64,000 nt of DNA from positions 310,001 to 374,000 of the forward strand of contig DHVR01000061.1 in NCBI GenBank assembly GCA_002412765.1. The letters are read 5' to 3'. This stretch comes from Leptolinea sp. UBA5203 (GTDB lineage Bacteria; Chloroflexota; Anaerolineae; Anaerolineales; Anaerolineaceae). Within the stretch, counting starts at the first letter, position 1, and each line of letters opens with the position of its first letter. Made by a program: the position numbers and the translations under genes. The notes beneath the pieces were generated by a model. The model made no database searches. It was not told where the DNA came from and saw only the letters and a list, made by a program, of their open reading frames with translations. Positions 7,520-16,924 of the stretch are shown one piece after another.

Positions 7520-8387
7520 TTTAATAGACATACAAGAAGACATACTTCCTGAGATCGCCTACACAGCGCATAGCGATGTTCCCCTGGTGGAAAAAAAGCA
7601 CCCAACCGATACCACTTTGATCCGGGTTGGCGATACAATTATTGGTGGTGAAAAGATAGTCGTAATGGCCGGCCCCTGTGCAGTTGAGAGCATGGAACAG
7701 ATTATGCTTGCAGCACGTTCTATAAAAGCTGAAGGGGCACCCATTTTACGGGGCGGCGCTTATAAGCCAAGAACATCACCCTATAGCTTTCAGGGGCTGG
7801 GTATTCAGGGGCTAAAGATTTTAGCTGAAGCCAGAAATCGCACCGGACTGCCCATAGTGACTGAAATTATTGATCCACAACTTGTCGAAGTCGTTGCCTC
7901 TTATGCGGATATTCTTCAAATCGGGGCCAGGAATATGCAAAACTTCTCATTATTGAAAGCTGTTGGTAAAGTCAAAAATCCCATCATGCTGAAACGCGGC
8001 TTAATGTCCACTATTCAAGAGTTCTTAAATGCGGCCGAGTACATTCTCTCCGAGGGCAATCCCAACGTCATCCTGTGTGAACGTGGTATACGCACCTTCG
8101 AAACTTACACCCGCAATACCCTGGATATCAGTGCGGTCCCCATTCTGAAACAATTAACTCATTTACCCATCTTCGTTGATCCCAGCCATGCTACCGGAAT
8201 ACGCGAATTGATCCTGCCTGTATCTCGTGCTGCTATCGCGGCTGGCGCGGATGGCATTATTGTGGAAGTACATCCGAATCCAGCTGAAGCCATGTCGGAT
8301 GGTGCTCAATCCCTGGATTTACAAGATTTCTCTGCTTTCATGAAGGGCATCAAACCAATCGTATATGCCATGGATCGGACATTGTGA
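7506..8387 (+). CDS. aroF: 3-Deoxy-D-arabino-heptulosonate 7-phosphate synthase, type I beta
   Basis: Condenses phosphoenolpyruvate with erythrose 4-phosphate, the first step of the shikimate pathway. The KDO8P-synthase-like TIM barrel is clear: AGPCAVES near residue 55, [48 protein letters not shown] and EVHPNP, giving the metal and substrate ligands. Only about 50 residues precede the barrel, so the N-terminal ferredoxin-like regulatory domain of the Thermotoga enzyme is absent, and no chorismate mutase domain is fused. I infer weak or absent allosteric feedback through that domain. Start ATG has GAGG 6 bases before it, inside aroH. Confidence 0.95.
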   Translation: MQATDLIDIQEDILPEIAYTAHSDVPLVEKKHPTDTTLIRVGDTIIGGEKIVVMAGPCAVESMEQIMLAARSIKAEGAPILRGGAYKPRTSPYSFQGLGIQGLKILAEARNRTGLPIVTEIIDPQLVEVVASYADILQIGARNMQNFSLLKAVGKVKNPIMLKRGLMSTIQEFLNAAEYILSEGNPNVILCERGIRTFETYTRNTLDISAVPILKQLTHLPIFVDPSHATGIRELILPVSRAAIAAGADGIIVEVHPNPAEAMSDGAQSLDLQDFSAFMKGIKPIVYAMDRTL

Positions 8388-9256
8388 CTGAATTTTCAGA
8401 TGCAGTTGTCTGTATTGTTGGCCTGGGGTTGATGGGTGCTTCTGCGGCTCAAAGAATCCATGGACAATGCAGGCGGTTAATTGGTATCGATCGTAATACC
8501 GAATATCTACAGACGGTTCTGGCACAGGGATGGGTGGATTCTGGTTTTGAAAATCTCATAGATCTGGATGAAACCCCTGATCTGGTCGTTTTGTGCACAC
8601 CCGTTCGTACGATTTTGACCATTTTGCGAGATGATATTCTTACGATAAAAGCCCCCTGCGTTATTGTGGATTTTGGCAGTACCAAGGGTGACATAATTCG
8701 GCAAATGGAAGTCCTACCGGAACGATTCACCTGTTTTGCCTGCCATCCCATGGCTGGGAAAGAAACTTCAGGTCCTCAAGCCAGTACACCCGAGCTGTTT
8801 GTTGGGCGGCCATTTCTATTTTATCCCATCGATAAAGAGAGTATGGGTTGGAATTTGCTTGCTGATTTAATTAAAGGACTGGGTGCCGTACCGGTAAGAT
8901 TGAATCCTGACCTGCATGATAAACAATTAGCTACCATCAGCCACGTACCCTATTTAATGGCCGTAGCCTTATCTCTGGTCAGTGCCCAGGATGGTACGGA
9001 AGCATCAGAAAGGCTATGGGAGATCGCCGCCAATGGGTATCATGATATGACCCGTCTTGCTGGCAGTAATTTGGACATGATGACGGATATCTTGGTAACA
9101 AATCCGGAAAATATTTCCGTGGTTTTACAAAAAGTAATTGATCAATTAGGCGAAATTAAAACACTGGTGGATAAAAATCAACCGGAAGAAATGCAGCCCC
9201 TTTTTAGCCAAGCCAAACAAATTAAAGAGCGAGCCAATCAATGTCGGAAATCATAG
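8384..9256 (+). CDS. tyrA: Prephenate dehydrogenase
   Basis: Oxidative decarboxylation of prephenate to 4-hydroxyphenylpyruvate for tyrosine synthesis, using NAD(P). The Rossmann motif GLGLMGAS lies near residue 13, followed by [16 protein letters not shown] (catalytic His and substrate-binding region) and SHVPYLMA, typical of TyrA. At 290 residues there is no C-terminal ACT domain, so tyrosine feedback through ACT is not expected. Translation starts with GTG overlapping the aroF stop (GTGA). Its end overlaps aroA by 16 bases. Confidence 0.93.
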   Translation: MTEFSDAVVCIVGLGLMGASAAQRIHGQCRRLIGIDRNTEYLQTVLAQGWVDSGFENLIDLDETPDLVVLCTPVRTILTILRDDILTIKAPCVIVDFGSTKGDIIRQMEVLPERFTCFACHPMAGKETSGPQASTPELFVGRPFLFYPIDKESMGWNLLADLIKGLGAVPVRLNPDLHDKQLATISHVPYLMAVALSLVSAQDGTEASERLWEIAANGYHDMTRLAGSNLDMMTDILVTNPENISVVLQKVIDQLGEIKTLVDKNQPEEMQPLFSQAKQIKERANQCRKS

Positions 9257-10533
9257 TTTATCCAACAACAAATTTATCAGGAGAAATTCGGGTGGATGGG
9301 GATAAATCCATTACCCATCGCTCGATTCTTCATGCCGGATTGGCGGAAGGTGATTCCATCATTCAGCATTATCTAAGTGGAAATGACTGCCAGGCAACCA
9401 TAGATTGTATGTCGGCCATGGGAATAAGGATCGAAAAATCCCAAGATACCCTCAAAATCCATGGGGAAGGAATCCGCGGATTGAAAACACCGCAGAATGA
9501 TTTAAATTGTGTGCGTTCCGGAACCACCATGCGGCTGTTGATGGGCTTGCTTTGCGGTCAAATGAAAGAAACGATCATTTTGGATGGGGATACGCAGCTA
9601 AAAAACCGTCCAATGGAGCGTGTAGCCATACCGCTTCGGCTACTTGGGGCAAATATCAGCACAACTGAAGGAAAACCACCCATAAAAATTGAACCCGCGG
9701 CATTAGTTGGCACGGCCATGAATGTCGGCTTGCCCAGTGCGCAAGTTAAGAGCGCCATTATATATGCCGGATTATATGCTGATGGGGAAACCATCATCCA
9801 ACAATCTGCACCTACACGGGATCACACCGAGCGCATGCTGCTGGCACAGGGTGCGAATATCAAAACCAGTGTTGGGGAAATCCGCATCATGGGAGGCAAT
9901 CCTCTCCTGCCAATACACATGACAATTCCTGGGGATATCTCGTCTGCTGCTTTTCCAATTGTGGCGGGAATCCTCTGTTCTGGTTCAAAAATATCGATTG
10001 CCGATGTGGGTTTAAATGACTCACGCACCGGGATTTTGGATATTTTGGCAGCCATGTCAGCCAAGGTTCAGATCCAGGAACAGCCTGGAGACCCGGTTGA
10101 ACCCTATGGAAAACTGTTTATAGAAAGTTCACTCTTGGAAAGTACCGTCCTTGAAGGAGACTTGATTGTGCGTGCCATAGATGAAATGCCTTTGGCGGCT
10201 CTTTTGGCCACACAGGCGAATGGTCAAACAATCATTCGAAATGCGGAAGAACTGCGCGTAAAAGAAACAGACCGGATCGCTTCGATAAGCACCGAGCTGA
10301 ACAAACTTGGGGCCAGGATTACACCCACGCCGGATGGCATGATTATTGAAGGTACTACACCTTTAACTGGAACTCAGGTTCACGGCCATGGCGACCATCG
10401 GATTGCGATGACTTTATTCATTGCTGGTTTGATTGCATCCGGCGAAACCCGAATAGAGGGTTTTGAATGTGTAACGGATTCGTTCCCAGGGTTTCTTTCT
10501 GTAATGAAAAGCATTGGAGCGAACTATGCCTGA
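9241..10533 (+). CDS. aroA: 3-Phosphoshikimate 1-carboxyvinyltransferase (EPSP synthase)
   Basis: Transfers the enolpyruvyl group of PEP to shikimate 3-phosphate. The 430-residue protein has the two-domain inside-out alpha/beta fold signatures: DGDKSITHRS (Lys binding PEP), SGTTMRLLMGL near residue 90, NRPM, PSAQVKSAI, SRTGILDIL, and EELRVKETDRI with the PEP-binding Lys and Arg, then GDHRIAM. Class assignment (glyphosate sensitivity) was not attempted. Overlaps tyrA at its start and aroE at its end. Confidence 0.95.
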   Translation: MSEIIVYPTTNLSGEIRVDGDKSITHRSILHAGLAEGDSIIQHYLSGNDCQATIDCMSAMGIRIEKSQDTLKIHGEGIRGLKTPQNDLNCVRSGTTMRLLMGLLCGQMKETIILDGDTQLKNRPMERVAIPLRLLGANISTTEGKPPIKIEPAALVGTAMNVGLPSAQVKSAIIYAGLYADGETIIQQSAPTRDHTERMLLAQGANIKTSVGEIRIMGGNPLLPIHMTIPGDISSAAFPIVAGILCSGSKISIADVGLNDSRTGILDILAAMSAKVQIQEQPGDPVEPYGKLFIESSLLESTVLEGDLIVRAIDEMPLAALLATQANGQTIIRNAEELRVKETDRIASISTELNKLGARITPTPDGMIIEGTTPLTGTQVHGHGDHRIAMTLFIAGLIASGETRIEGFECVTDSFPGFLSVMKSIGANYA

Positions 10534-11395
10534 TAGGGAAATCCATAAGATTGGCCTGATCGGCTGGCCCATAAAGCACAGCCTATCACCTAAGCTTCAT
10601 CAGGCAGCCATAGCGTTTCAACAGATCCCTTGGCAGTATGACCTGTATCCCATTGATCCAGCGAATTTTGATCACGAAATTCACAAGCTGTTGGCTTCTG
10701 ATCTACGCGGGTTCAATGTAACCGCACCGTACAAGGAGTCCATTATTCCATTTTTGGATGAATGTGATGAATCCAGTAAAAAATTGCAGGCTGTAAACAC
10801 TGTCTGTAAGATGGAGGATGGCTGTTGGATGGGTAGTAACACCGATGTGATTGGATTAAGGAAAGCCCTGATGGGATTCGGTTTGTTGGGCAAAGTGCAA
10901 CAAAAGGTAACGGTTTTAGGGAACGGGGGAGTTGCCAGGGCTGTTCTAGCAGTTCTCTTGGAATTTCCGATCCATACCATTGAGATTCTGGCGCGAAATC
11001 AAAAAAAGACCATTCAATTGATCGATCTGTTTTCTGATCAGATTCGATCAGGAACTCAAATTCGCTCTGGGGCGATAACGGAAGAACTTGTTGCCAAATC
11101 CATTGGTTCTGCTGATCTGGTGATTAATGCCACACCTGTGGGCATGGATCATTGTGATCAAAAGAGTGTCTTCGAAGAGGGAACACAGCTTCCAAATCAT
11201 CTAAAATTTGTCGATTTGATTTACCATCCTGCTGAAACCCGCATGATGCAGCAAGTCAGATTTGCTGGCGGAATGGCATGGAATGGACTGGATATGTTAA
11301 TTTATCAGGCAGCGGCCTCATTTACTCTGTGGACAGGATTAGACGCGCCAGTTGAAGAAATGAAGGAAGCTGTACTGCAAAGGATGCTGATATGA
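10526..11395 (+). CDS. aroE: Shikimate dehydrogenase
   Basis: NADPH-dependent reduction of 3-dehydroshikimate. N-terminal substrate domain shows GWPIKHSLSPKLHQAA and NVTAPYKE (catalytic Lys), and the nucleotide domain has VLGNGGVARAV with the glycine-rich loop, then NATPVGM and YHPAETRM. Chosen start is ATG with GGAG 7 bases upstream, lying inside the end of aroA; a TTG four codons earlier is less likely. 289 residues is normal. The end overlaps aroC (ATGA). Confidence 0.94.
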   Translation: MPDREIHKIGLIGWPIKHSLSPKLHQAAIAFQQIPWQYDLYPIDPANFDHEIHKLLASDLRGFNVTAPYKESIIPFLDECDESSKKLQAVNTVCKMEDGCWMGSNTDVIGLRKALMGFGLLGKVQQKVTVLGNGGVARAVLAVLLEFPIHTIEILARNQKKTIQLIDLFSDQIRSGTQIRSGAITEELVAKSIGSADLVINATPVGMDHCDQKSVFEEGTQLPNHLKFVDLIYHPAETRMMQQVRFAGGMAWNGLDMLIYQAAASFTLWTGLDAPVEEMKEAVLQRMLI

Positions 11396-12495
11396 GATTT
11401 TTAACGGGTGGAGAATCGCATGGACCGGAATTAACCGGCATATTGGAAGGACTGCCGGCTGGATTGGCGCTGGATATCGACAAGGTCAATCATGAACTGG
11501 CTCGCAGGCAGGCTGGGTATGGCCGCAATACTCGTATGCAGATTGAACAAGATCAAATCATTATACGGGGCGGTTTTATCTATGGGAAAACAACAGGAGC
11601 ACCGCTGGTGTTGGCAATACGTAACAAAGATTATGAAAACTGGGAAGAAAAGTGGAAAGACGGCAGTTTGGATAAATTGACCATTCCCCGGCCAGGCCAT
11701 GCGGACCTGGCAGGAATGCAAAAATATCAAATCGATGATGCCCGAATCATTCTGGAACGAGCCAGTGCACGGGAAACAGCAATGCGCGTAGCCATAGGCG
11801 CTGTATGTAAACAGCTATTAAATCTAATGAATGTGCAAATCTTTGGATTTGTGCATCAAATTGGACCTGTTGTAAGCAAAATTAATGATGGAAATTATTT
11901 GGAACAGTACCAAGTTTCAGAACAAAATGCTTTGAGATGTGCAGACCTGGATGCAGCTGATCAGATGCAGGCAGCCATTGATAAAGCCAAAGAGAATGGC
12001 GATACGATCGGTGGGGCGATTACAGTGGTTGCGGAAAATATCCCTGTGGGGCTGGGTTCCCATGTCCATTGGGATCGCAAATTGGATGGGAGAATTGGGG
12101 GAGCCATGCTTTCCATCCCAGCCATGAAAGGGGTAGAGATTGGAGAGGCCTTTGGCAATGTCAGCCTGCCGGGTACCCAAGTGCAGGATGGCATTCAGCT
12201 TGTGGATGGCAAAGTAGCCCGTTTGCAAAATCGTGCCGGTGGCATTGAGGGGGGGATTTCAAATGGACAGCCAATTGTAGTAAAGATTTATATGAAACCA
12301 ATTTCAACCATTACGTTAGGCATGCCTTCCGTCGATCTCTCCACAATGAAAGCGGATGCCGCCATCTATCAACGTTCTGATACCTGTGCCGTTCCTTCTG
12401 CGGTTGTGGTGTGCGAAGCCATGCTAGCCTGGGTTTTGGCTGATGCGGTTTTGGAAAAATTCGGCGGGGATTCGATACAAGAGGTTTTACGGTGA
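11392..12495 (+). CDS. aroC: Chorismate synthase
   Basis: FMN-dependent trans-1,4-elimination of phosphate from EPSP to give chorismate. Signature blocks: GGESHGPEL at residue 6, RRQAGYGRN, GFIYGKTTGAPL, PRPGHADLAGMQKY, RASARETAMRVA and the C-terminal RSDTCAVPSA. Length 367 is typical. Four-base overlaps with aroE and aroKB suggest strict translational coupling along the operon. Confidence 0.96.
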   Translation: MRFLTGGESHGPELTGILEGLPAGLALDIDKVNHELARRQAGYGRNTRMQIEQDQIIIRGGFIYGKTTGAPLVLAIRNKDYENWEEKWKDGSLDKLTIPRPGHADLAGMQKYQIDDARIILERASARETAMRVAIGAVCKQLLNLMNVQIFGFVHQIGPVVSKINDGNYLEQYQVSEQNALRCADLDAADQMQAAIDKAKENGDTIGGAITVVAENIPVGLGSHVHWDRKLDGRIGGAMLSIPAMKGVEIGEAFGNVSLPGTQVQDGIQLVDGKVARLQNRAGGIEGGISNGQPIVVKIYMKPISTITLGMPSVDLSTMKADAAIYQRSDTCAVPSAVVVCEAMLAWVLADAVLEKFGGDSIQEVLR

Positions 12496-14090
12496 AACAA
12501 ATCATCCTGAACGGATACATGGGTACCGGCAAAACTACCCTTGGGAAAGCAGCTGCCGATAAATTGGGCTGCTCCTTTTACGATCTGGATCATTTAATAG
12601 AGCAAGAAGAAGGAAAACCTGTGCGCGAGATATTTTCTTCACAGGGTGAAGTACATTTTCGGAGATTGGAAGCCGAAATGCTTGTGAAAGTATTACAGCG
12701 GGACGGTGTAATTGCATTGGGAGGTGGAACTCTCACCAATGAGCACAATAAAGAGCATGTAATGGCCTCTGATAGTCTACTGATAGGTTTATGTACCTCT
12801 GTTGAAGAAATAGTGAAGAGAGTAACAAAAACGCAGGCTTCTCGCCCTTTATTGGCCTCCGACCAGACCTCCCTGGCCGATCATGTTCATAGGATGTTGA
12901 AACAAAGAAGACGGATTTACCAGAATTATGATTTTCAAATCGACACTCAATTGACTTCCACTGATCTTGCAGCAACTCAACTTGCAAGCCTTGCCAGGCT
13001 GACTGTCAAACGCGTCGTTCATCCGGATGGATGTTATCCCATCGTGATTGGAAGGGGAACACTTTCCTTAATTGGGGAGTTGATCGCCCTGCGGAAACGG
13101 GTAAAGCGAGTTTTCATCGTCAGCAATTCGATTGTCTCTGCGTTGTACTTACAAACGGTCAAACAATCCCTGTTGGCCCAAGAGTTGGAGAGTGATGTAA
13201 TTCTCATTCCGGATGGGGAAGAAGGAAAAAGCCTGGCGACAATCCAACTTGTTTATGAACAGTTATCCGAGATGCATGCAGATAGGAATAGTCTATTGAT
13301 GGCATTAGGAGGGGGAATAACAGGGGATATTTGCGGGTTTGCGGCTGCGACCTATATGCGGGGACTTCCCTTCATTCAGGTACCTACAACCTTGGTTTCG
13401 ATGGTAGATTCTTCGATTGGGGGAAAGACCGGGGTGAATCTATCACAGGGTAAGAACCTGGTGGGATCGTTTAAGCAACCCGAATTGGTTGTCATGGATA
13501 TGGAAACTTTGAAAACCTTACCAAATCATGAAGTTCTCAATGGCTTTGGTGAATTTCTAAAGCATGGTTTGATCGCTTCACCTGAGTTGGTACATACCTT
13601 GGTTAATAATCCACAGTCAATTGAGCAATTGGTTTGGGATGAGAACTTTCAGGAATTGCTTATACAATCCCTGGAGGTCAAGCGGCAGGTCGTACAAAAA
13701 GATCCCTTTGAAGAAAACGAACGAATGAAGTTGAATTTCGGCCATACCCTTGGACATGCCATTGAGAAAGCCTCGAATTTCCAAGTTTCCCATGGAGAAG
13801 CTGTCCTAATTGGAATGTGGTTCGCCTCTATGCTGTCAAACCGTCTAGGTTTTCTACCTGAGAATGAACTTGGCTTGATTGATCAACTTTATCAAAAGTA
13901 TAATTTACCCCGATCCCTGGAGAATATCGATACTGCTACGCTTTATCAATACATGCTTCAGGATAAAAAGAAGGATGGTAAGGATGTGCGCTGGGTTTTG
14001 CTTCATCATGTCGGTGAAGCGTTTATTTATACCAATCCATCCAGGGAACTACTAGAAGAACTATTACTATACGTGGGAGCAAACCAATGA
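12492..14090 (+). CDS. aroKB: Fused shikimate kinase / 3-dehydroquinate synthase
   Basis: A two-domain protein covering two non-consecutive steps of the pathway. Residues 1-165 are shikimate kinase: P-loop GYMGTGKTT (8-16), DLDHLIE, the FRRLE shikimate-binding motif, GGGTL and a lid with RPLL. Residues 176-532 are 3-dehydroquinate synthase: GGGITGDICGFAAATYMRG, PTTLVSMVDSSIGGKTGVN, EFLKHGLI and the metal-binding FGHTLGHAIE. No stop or frameshift separates the domains. Translation starts at GTG overlapping aroC. Similar AroK-AroB fusions are known in some bacteria; the partner-step logic (DHQ synthase early, kinase late) is not obvious from this sequence. Confidence 0.94.
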   Translation: MKQIILNGYMGTGKTTLGKAAADKLGCSFYDLDHLIEQEEGKPVREIFSSQGEVHFRRLEAEMLVKVLQRDGVIALGGGTLTNEHNKEHVMASDSLLIGLCTSVEEIVKRVTKTQASRPLLASDQTSLADHVHRMLKQRRRIYQNYDFQIDTQLTSTDLAATQLASLARLTVKRVVHPDGCYPIVIGRGTLSLIGELIALRKRVKRVFIVSNSIVSALYLQTVKQSLLAQELESDVILIPDGEEGKSLATIQLVYEQLSEMHADRNSLLMALGGGITGDICGFAAATYMRGLPFIQVPTTLVSMVDSSIGGKTGVNLSQGKNLVGSFKQPELVVMDMETLKTLPNHEVLNGFGEFLKHGLIASPELVHTLVNNPQSIEQLVWDENFQELLIQSLEVKRQVVQKDPFEENERMKLNFGHTLGHAIEKASNFQVSHGEAVLIGMWFASMLSNRLGFLPENELGLIDQLYQKYNLPRSLENIDTATLYQYMLQDKKKDGKDVRWVLLHHVGEAFIYTNPSRELLEELLLYVGANQ

Positions 14091-14539
14091 GTGTGAAGAA
14101 AATTCTGGTGATTAATGGACCTAATTTAAACTTGCTGGGTTACCGCGAACCTGAAATTTATGGGCATATCACCCTTGCAGATATTGAAAAAAAATTGACT
14201 GAAAAAGCGGCTGAAAATCAAATGGAAGTCATTTGTTTTCAATCCAATCATGAAGGTGAAATCATAGATACCATTCATGAAAACCGGAAGGAAGTTCAAG
14301 GAATTCTGATTAATGCCGGAGCATACACGCATACCAGCATTGCCATTCGCGACGCATTAACCGCCGTAAAGTTACCGATCATCGAGATTCATCTTTCCAA
14401 CATCTATCAGCGAGAAGAATTTCGTCATCACTCCATGATTGCAGATATAGCGCTTGGTCAAATCACCGGCCTTGGCTGGAAAGGCTATTTATTGGCATTA
14501 GATGCCATGATCTGGGTTCTTAATCCTGACAGTAAATAG
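14087..14539 (+). CDS. aroQ: 3-Dehydroquinate dehydratase, type II
   Basis: Dehydrates 3-dehydroquinate to 3-dehydroshikimate by the type II, flavodoxin-like dodecameric enzyme. INGPNLNLLGYREPEIYG holds the catalytic Arg and Tyr of the lid, QSNHEGEI, NAGAYTHTSIAIRDAL and EIHLSNIYQREEFRHHS (catalytic His) follow. 150 residues is standard. Start ATG overlaps the stop of aroKB. With this gene all seven steps to chorismate are encoded in one operon. Confidence 0.96.
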   Translation: MSVKKILVINGPNLNLLGYREPEIYGHITLADIEKKLTEKAAENQMEVICFQSNHEGEIIDTIHENRKEVQGILINAGAYTHTSIAIRDALTAVKLPIIEIHLSNIYQREEFRHHSMIADIALGQITGLGWKGYLLALDAMIWVLNPDSK

Positions 14540-14549
14540 AGGCTATGGA

Positions 14550-15029
14550 ATGCCGGAAACACAAAAAATCGGGGTGATGTTTGTCTGCCTTGGAAATATT
14601 TGCCGCTCTCCCATGGCCGAAGCCGTATTTAGCCACCTTGTATCCAAGGCGGGATTAGAGGATCGTTTTGAAATACAATCGGCAGGTATTGGCTCATGGC
14701 ATGTGGGAGAAAGACCGCATCCCGGAACAATTAAGGTCCTAAAACAGCATCAAATTTCAGTCAACCCGAATAAACGAGCTCAACAAATAAAGAGCAATTT
14801 ATTTAATCAATTTGATTATGTGGTCGCCATGGACCAGTCCAATCAGCAAGATTTAAAGGCCTTTGGACAGGCATTTCTTCTCCTGGACGCGGTGCCGAGC
14901 ATCAATACCAGGGACGTTCCTGATCCATATTATGAGAAAAATTTCGAAGTGGTTTTTGATTTAGTACTAAAAGGCTGTACCCATCTATTGGAACGTGTAA
15001 TAAGAGAAAAGGCACTTGATAATGGATGA
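14550..15029 (+). CDS. Low-molecular-weight protein tyrosine phosphatase family
   Basis: Cytosolic Cys-dependent phosphatase. The P-loop C13-LGNIC-R19-S lies at the N-terminus and the general-acid loop DVPDPYY near residue 127, both complete. Members act on phosphotyrosine, phosphoarginine or, as shown for the human homologue, on ribulosamine 5-phosphates of glycated proteins. Here the gene begins 10 bases after aroQ and overlaps the following fructosamine-kinase-like gene by 8 bases, so a role in protein deglycation is a reasonable inference. A role in arginine or tyrosine dephosphorylation cannot be excluded. Confidence 0.9.
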   Translation: MPETQKIGVMFVCLGNICRSPMAEAVFSHLVSKAGLEDRFEIQSAGIGSWHVGERPHPGTIKVLKQHQISVNPNKRAQQIKSNLFNQFDYVVAMDQSNQQDLKAFGQAFLLLDAVPSINTRDVPDPYYEKNFEVVFDLVLKGCTHLLERVIREKALDNG

Positions 15030-15924
15030 AGGTACGCTCCAGCGGATTCGAACCTCCCTGGAGATTGCAGGGGACTCTTGCCATAATTTAGTACATATGC
15101 CAATCCATCGCAGTTTGGCTGCCACGGCATACTGCATTCAAACCGAAAAACAAAAATATTTCATAAAAGTTTCAGAACCGGGTTTCCATGAGTGGATTCA
15201 ATGCGAATATCGAGGGTTAAGAAAACTTGAAGAAACTCGCTGTGTTCGCATTCCGATGATCATTTCATATCAGGAAGGGGATTGTGGAAATTCCTCATTA
15301 TTACTGCTGGAATGGATAGAGAATCATCCTGGAGGTGATATGCTGGGGCAAACGAAGTTAGGCGAGCAGTTGGCGAGCTTGCATGATACATCAGAGGTGA
15401 TTTTCAACGTAAAACAATTTGGACTGGAGAATGACAATTACATCGGAGGTAATAAACAGGTCAATCGCTGGATGGCTAATTGGCCAGAATTTTACATCCA
15501 ATGCCGTCTCATACCACAAATTGAATTGGGGATAAAACAAAAATTAATTCAGATAGAGTTTCAGGATCAATTAATGCGATTATGTCACAGAATTCCTAAT
15601 TTGTTGGGTTCTGAAATCGTCACACCGGCGTTACTGCATGGGGATTTGTGGTCCGGCAATGTACTATTTGATGAAAAGAACGAACCCATTTTGATCGATC
15701 CGGCGGTCTACTTTGGCGTTCCAGAAGCGGAACTGGCGTTTATGGAATTGTTTGGGGGATTTACCCCTGATTTTTACAGCGCTTACAACAGCATCCTACC
15801 CATCCCATATGGGTACAAGGATAGGAAGAATCTGTACAATCTTTACCACTTGCTAAATCATTTGAATTTATTTGGAACCACGTACCTGCGCCAAGCACAG
15901 CGCTGCTGTGCCTATTATCTCTGA
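15022..15924 (+). CDS. Fructosamine/ketosamine 3-kinase family protein
   Basis: Kinase-fold protein of the fructosamine 3-kinase family, which phosphorylates sugar adducts on protein amines so that they fall off. Visible features: FIKVSEP (phosphate-anchoring Lys), LLLLEWIE hinge, the catalytic loop LLHGDLWSGNVLF near residue 210 and the metal site LIDPAVYFG. 300 residues is usual. ATG chosen inside the end of the phosphatase gene. Bacterial members often prefer ribulosamines or erythrulosamines; with the adjacent phosphatase this could clear erythrose 4-phosphate adducts. Last gene of the aro operon; it meets the C39 peptidase gene 5 bases away, convergently, with no clear terminator between. 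Confidence 0.85.
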   Translation: MDEGTLQRIRTSLEIAGDSCHNLVHMPIHRSLAATAYCIQTEKQKYFIKVSEPGFHEWIQCEYRGLRKLEETRCVRIPMIISYQEGDCGNSSLLLLEWIENHPGGDMLGQTKLGEQLASLHDTSEVIFNVKQFGLENDNYIGGNKQVNRWMANWPEFYIQCRLIPQIELGIKQKLIQIEFQDQLMRLCHRIPNLLGSEIVTPALLHGDLWSGNVLFDEKNEPILIDPAVYFGVPEAELAFMELFGGFTPDFYSAYNSILPIPYGYKDRKNLYNLYHLLNHLNLFGTTYLRQAQRCCAYYL

Positions 15925-15929
15925 AAAAG

Positions 15930-16838
15930 CTAATTCGTTATGCCCTGGTACTCCAAAACGCTCCAGGAGGACAAAAATTTATCGGTGGAGTACTCATAAA
16001 CACCAGCACCATTTTGTACAGTGATAGTATTTTCTGAATATCCGATTACCAATAAAGCGTGTTGATACTTTGCTACCGTGGTTGTAACCCCATTGGAATC
16101 CGTATAAGAAATTGGATATCCGCTCCAAACATTGCCAACCACCCAGGCGATAACTGGATTATTAGAACGAATGGAAGCTTTTAGGGAATCCAGGGTCATC
16201 CACCGATGGGCATTGGCATTGAGCCCATAGGATCGCAGTAGTTGAGCCACGGGTTCTGAATGAACGCCATAAGGATTCGGCGGGGTTTGTCCCCACACCC
16301 CATATACATCTCCCACAAATCCATTATCTGGATTATCGGATTTAGGCAGTGAATCCTGGAATTCGTATTCGTTGATCGAAACTCCGTAATAATTTGCCCA
16401 ATCCACAGCTGCACTGGCTTCACAAGAAAGCGGCATGTACTGTCCATGGCCGGAAATATTCCAGATACGATAACTATCCCCGGATCCATCGTTAGTTGAA
16501 GTATCCTGAGAATTGGGCTCTGCAGTTGGCGCCACGTAGGGAATTGGTGTACTGCTGGGAAGCGGCGTGGCAGTTTCGGTTGAAGTGGGAGTTGGTGTCC
16601 AGGTATTGGTTGGGCTTGGGGTACTTGTGTTGGTGGGGGTATTTGTAACCGGTAAGAAGGGTGTATATGTCAAAGTAACGTAGATAATTTCCGGTTTGGG
16701 GGTGTTGCTAGCCGTTGACTGGAACAGGACGCTGACAGGTTGTATTAAATTAAAGATCAATACAGATTGTGAGGTTATAATGAACCCGACAACTGACAAA
16801 AGCAAAGTTGAGAAAGCAAATTTGAAAATTTTTGGCAT
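15930..16838 (-). CDS. Secreted C39-like (papain-fold) cysteine peptidase with Thr/Pro-rich linker
   Basis: Exported protein. Residues 1-35 form a signal peptide or membrane anchor; residues about 55-105 are a low-complexity linker rich in T, P, S and N (for instance TPTPTSTETATP), a style common in Anaerolineae exoproteins; the rest is a peptidase C39-like domain with LSCEASAAVDW (nucleophile Cys near residue 140), YQHALLVIGY (catalytic His) and VQNGAG. It may cleave peptides or only bind them. No strong Shine-Dalgarno was seen before the ATG. Convergent with the fructosamine kinase gene. Confidence 0.8.
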   Translation of the reverse strand: MPKIFKFAFSTLLLSVVGFIITSQSVLIFNLIQPVSVLFQSTASNTPKPEIIYVTLTYTPFLPVTNTPTNTSTPSPTNTWTPTPTSTETATPLPSSTPIPYVAPTAEPNSQDTSTNDGSGDSYRIWNISGHGQYMPLSCEASAAVDWANYYGVSINEYEFQDSLPKSDNPDNGFVGDVYGVWGQTPPNPYGVHSEPVAQLLRSYGLNANAHRWMTLDSLKASIRSNNPVIAWVVGNVWSGYPISYTDSNGVTTTVAKYQHALLVIGYSENTITVQNGAGVYEYSTDKFLSSWSVLEYQGITN

Positions 16839-16924
16839 CAGCTACAAATATATCTCAGTCATTCCTAAATAAGTTAGATTAATTATAATGTGGTTCAAAA
16901 CCTTAAAAAGAAGAGGTGTGAAAA

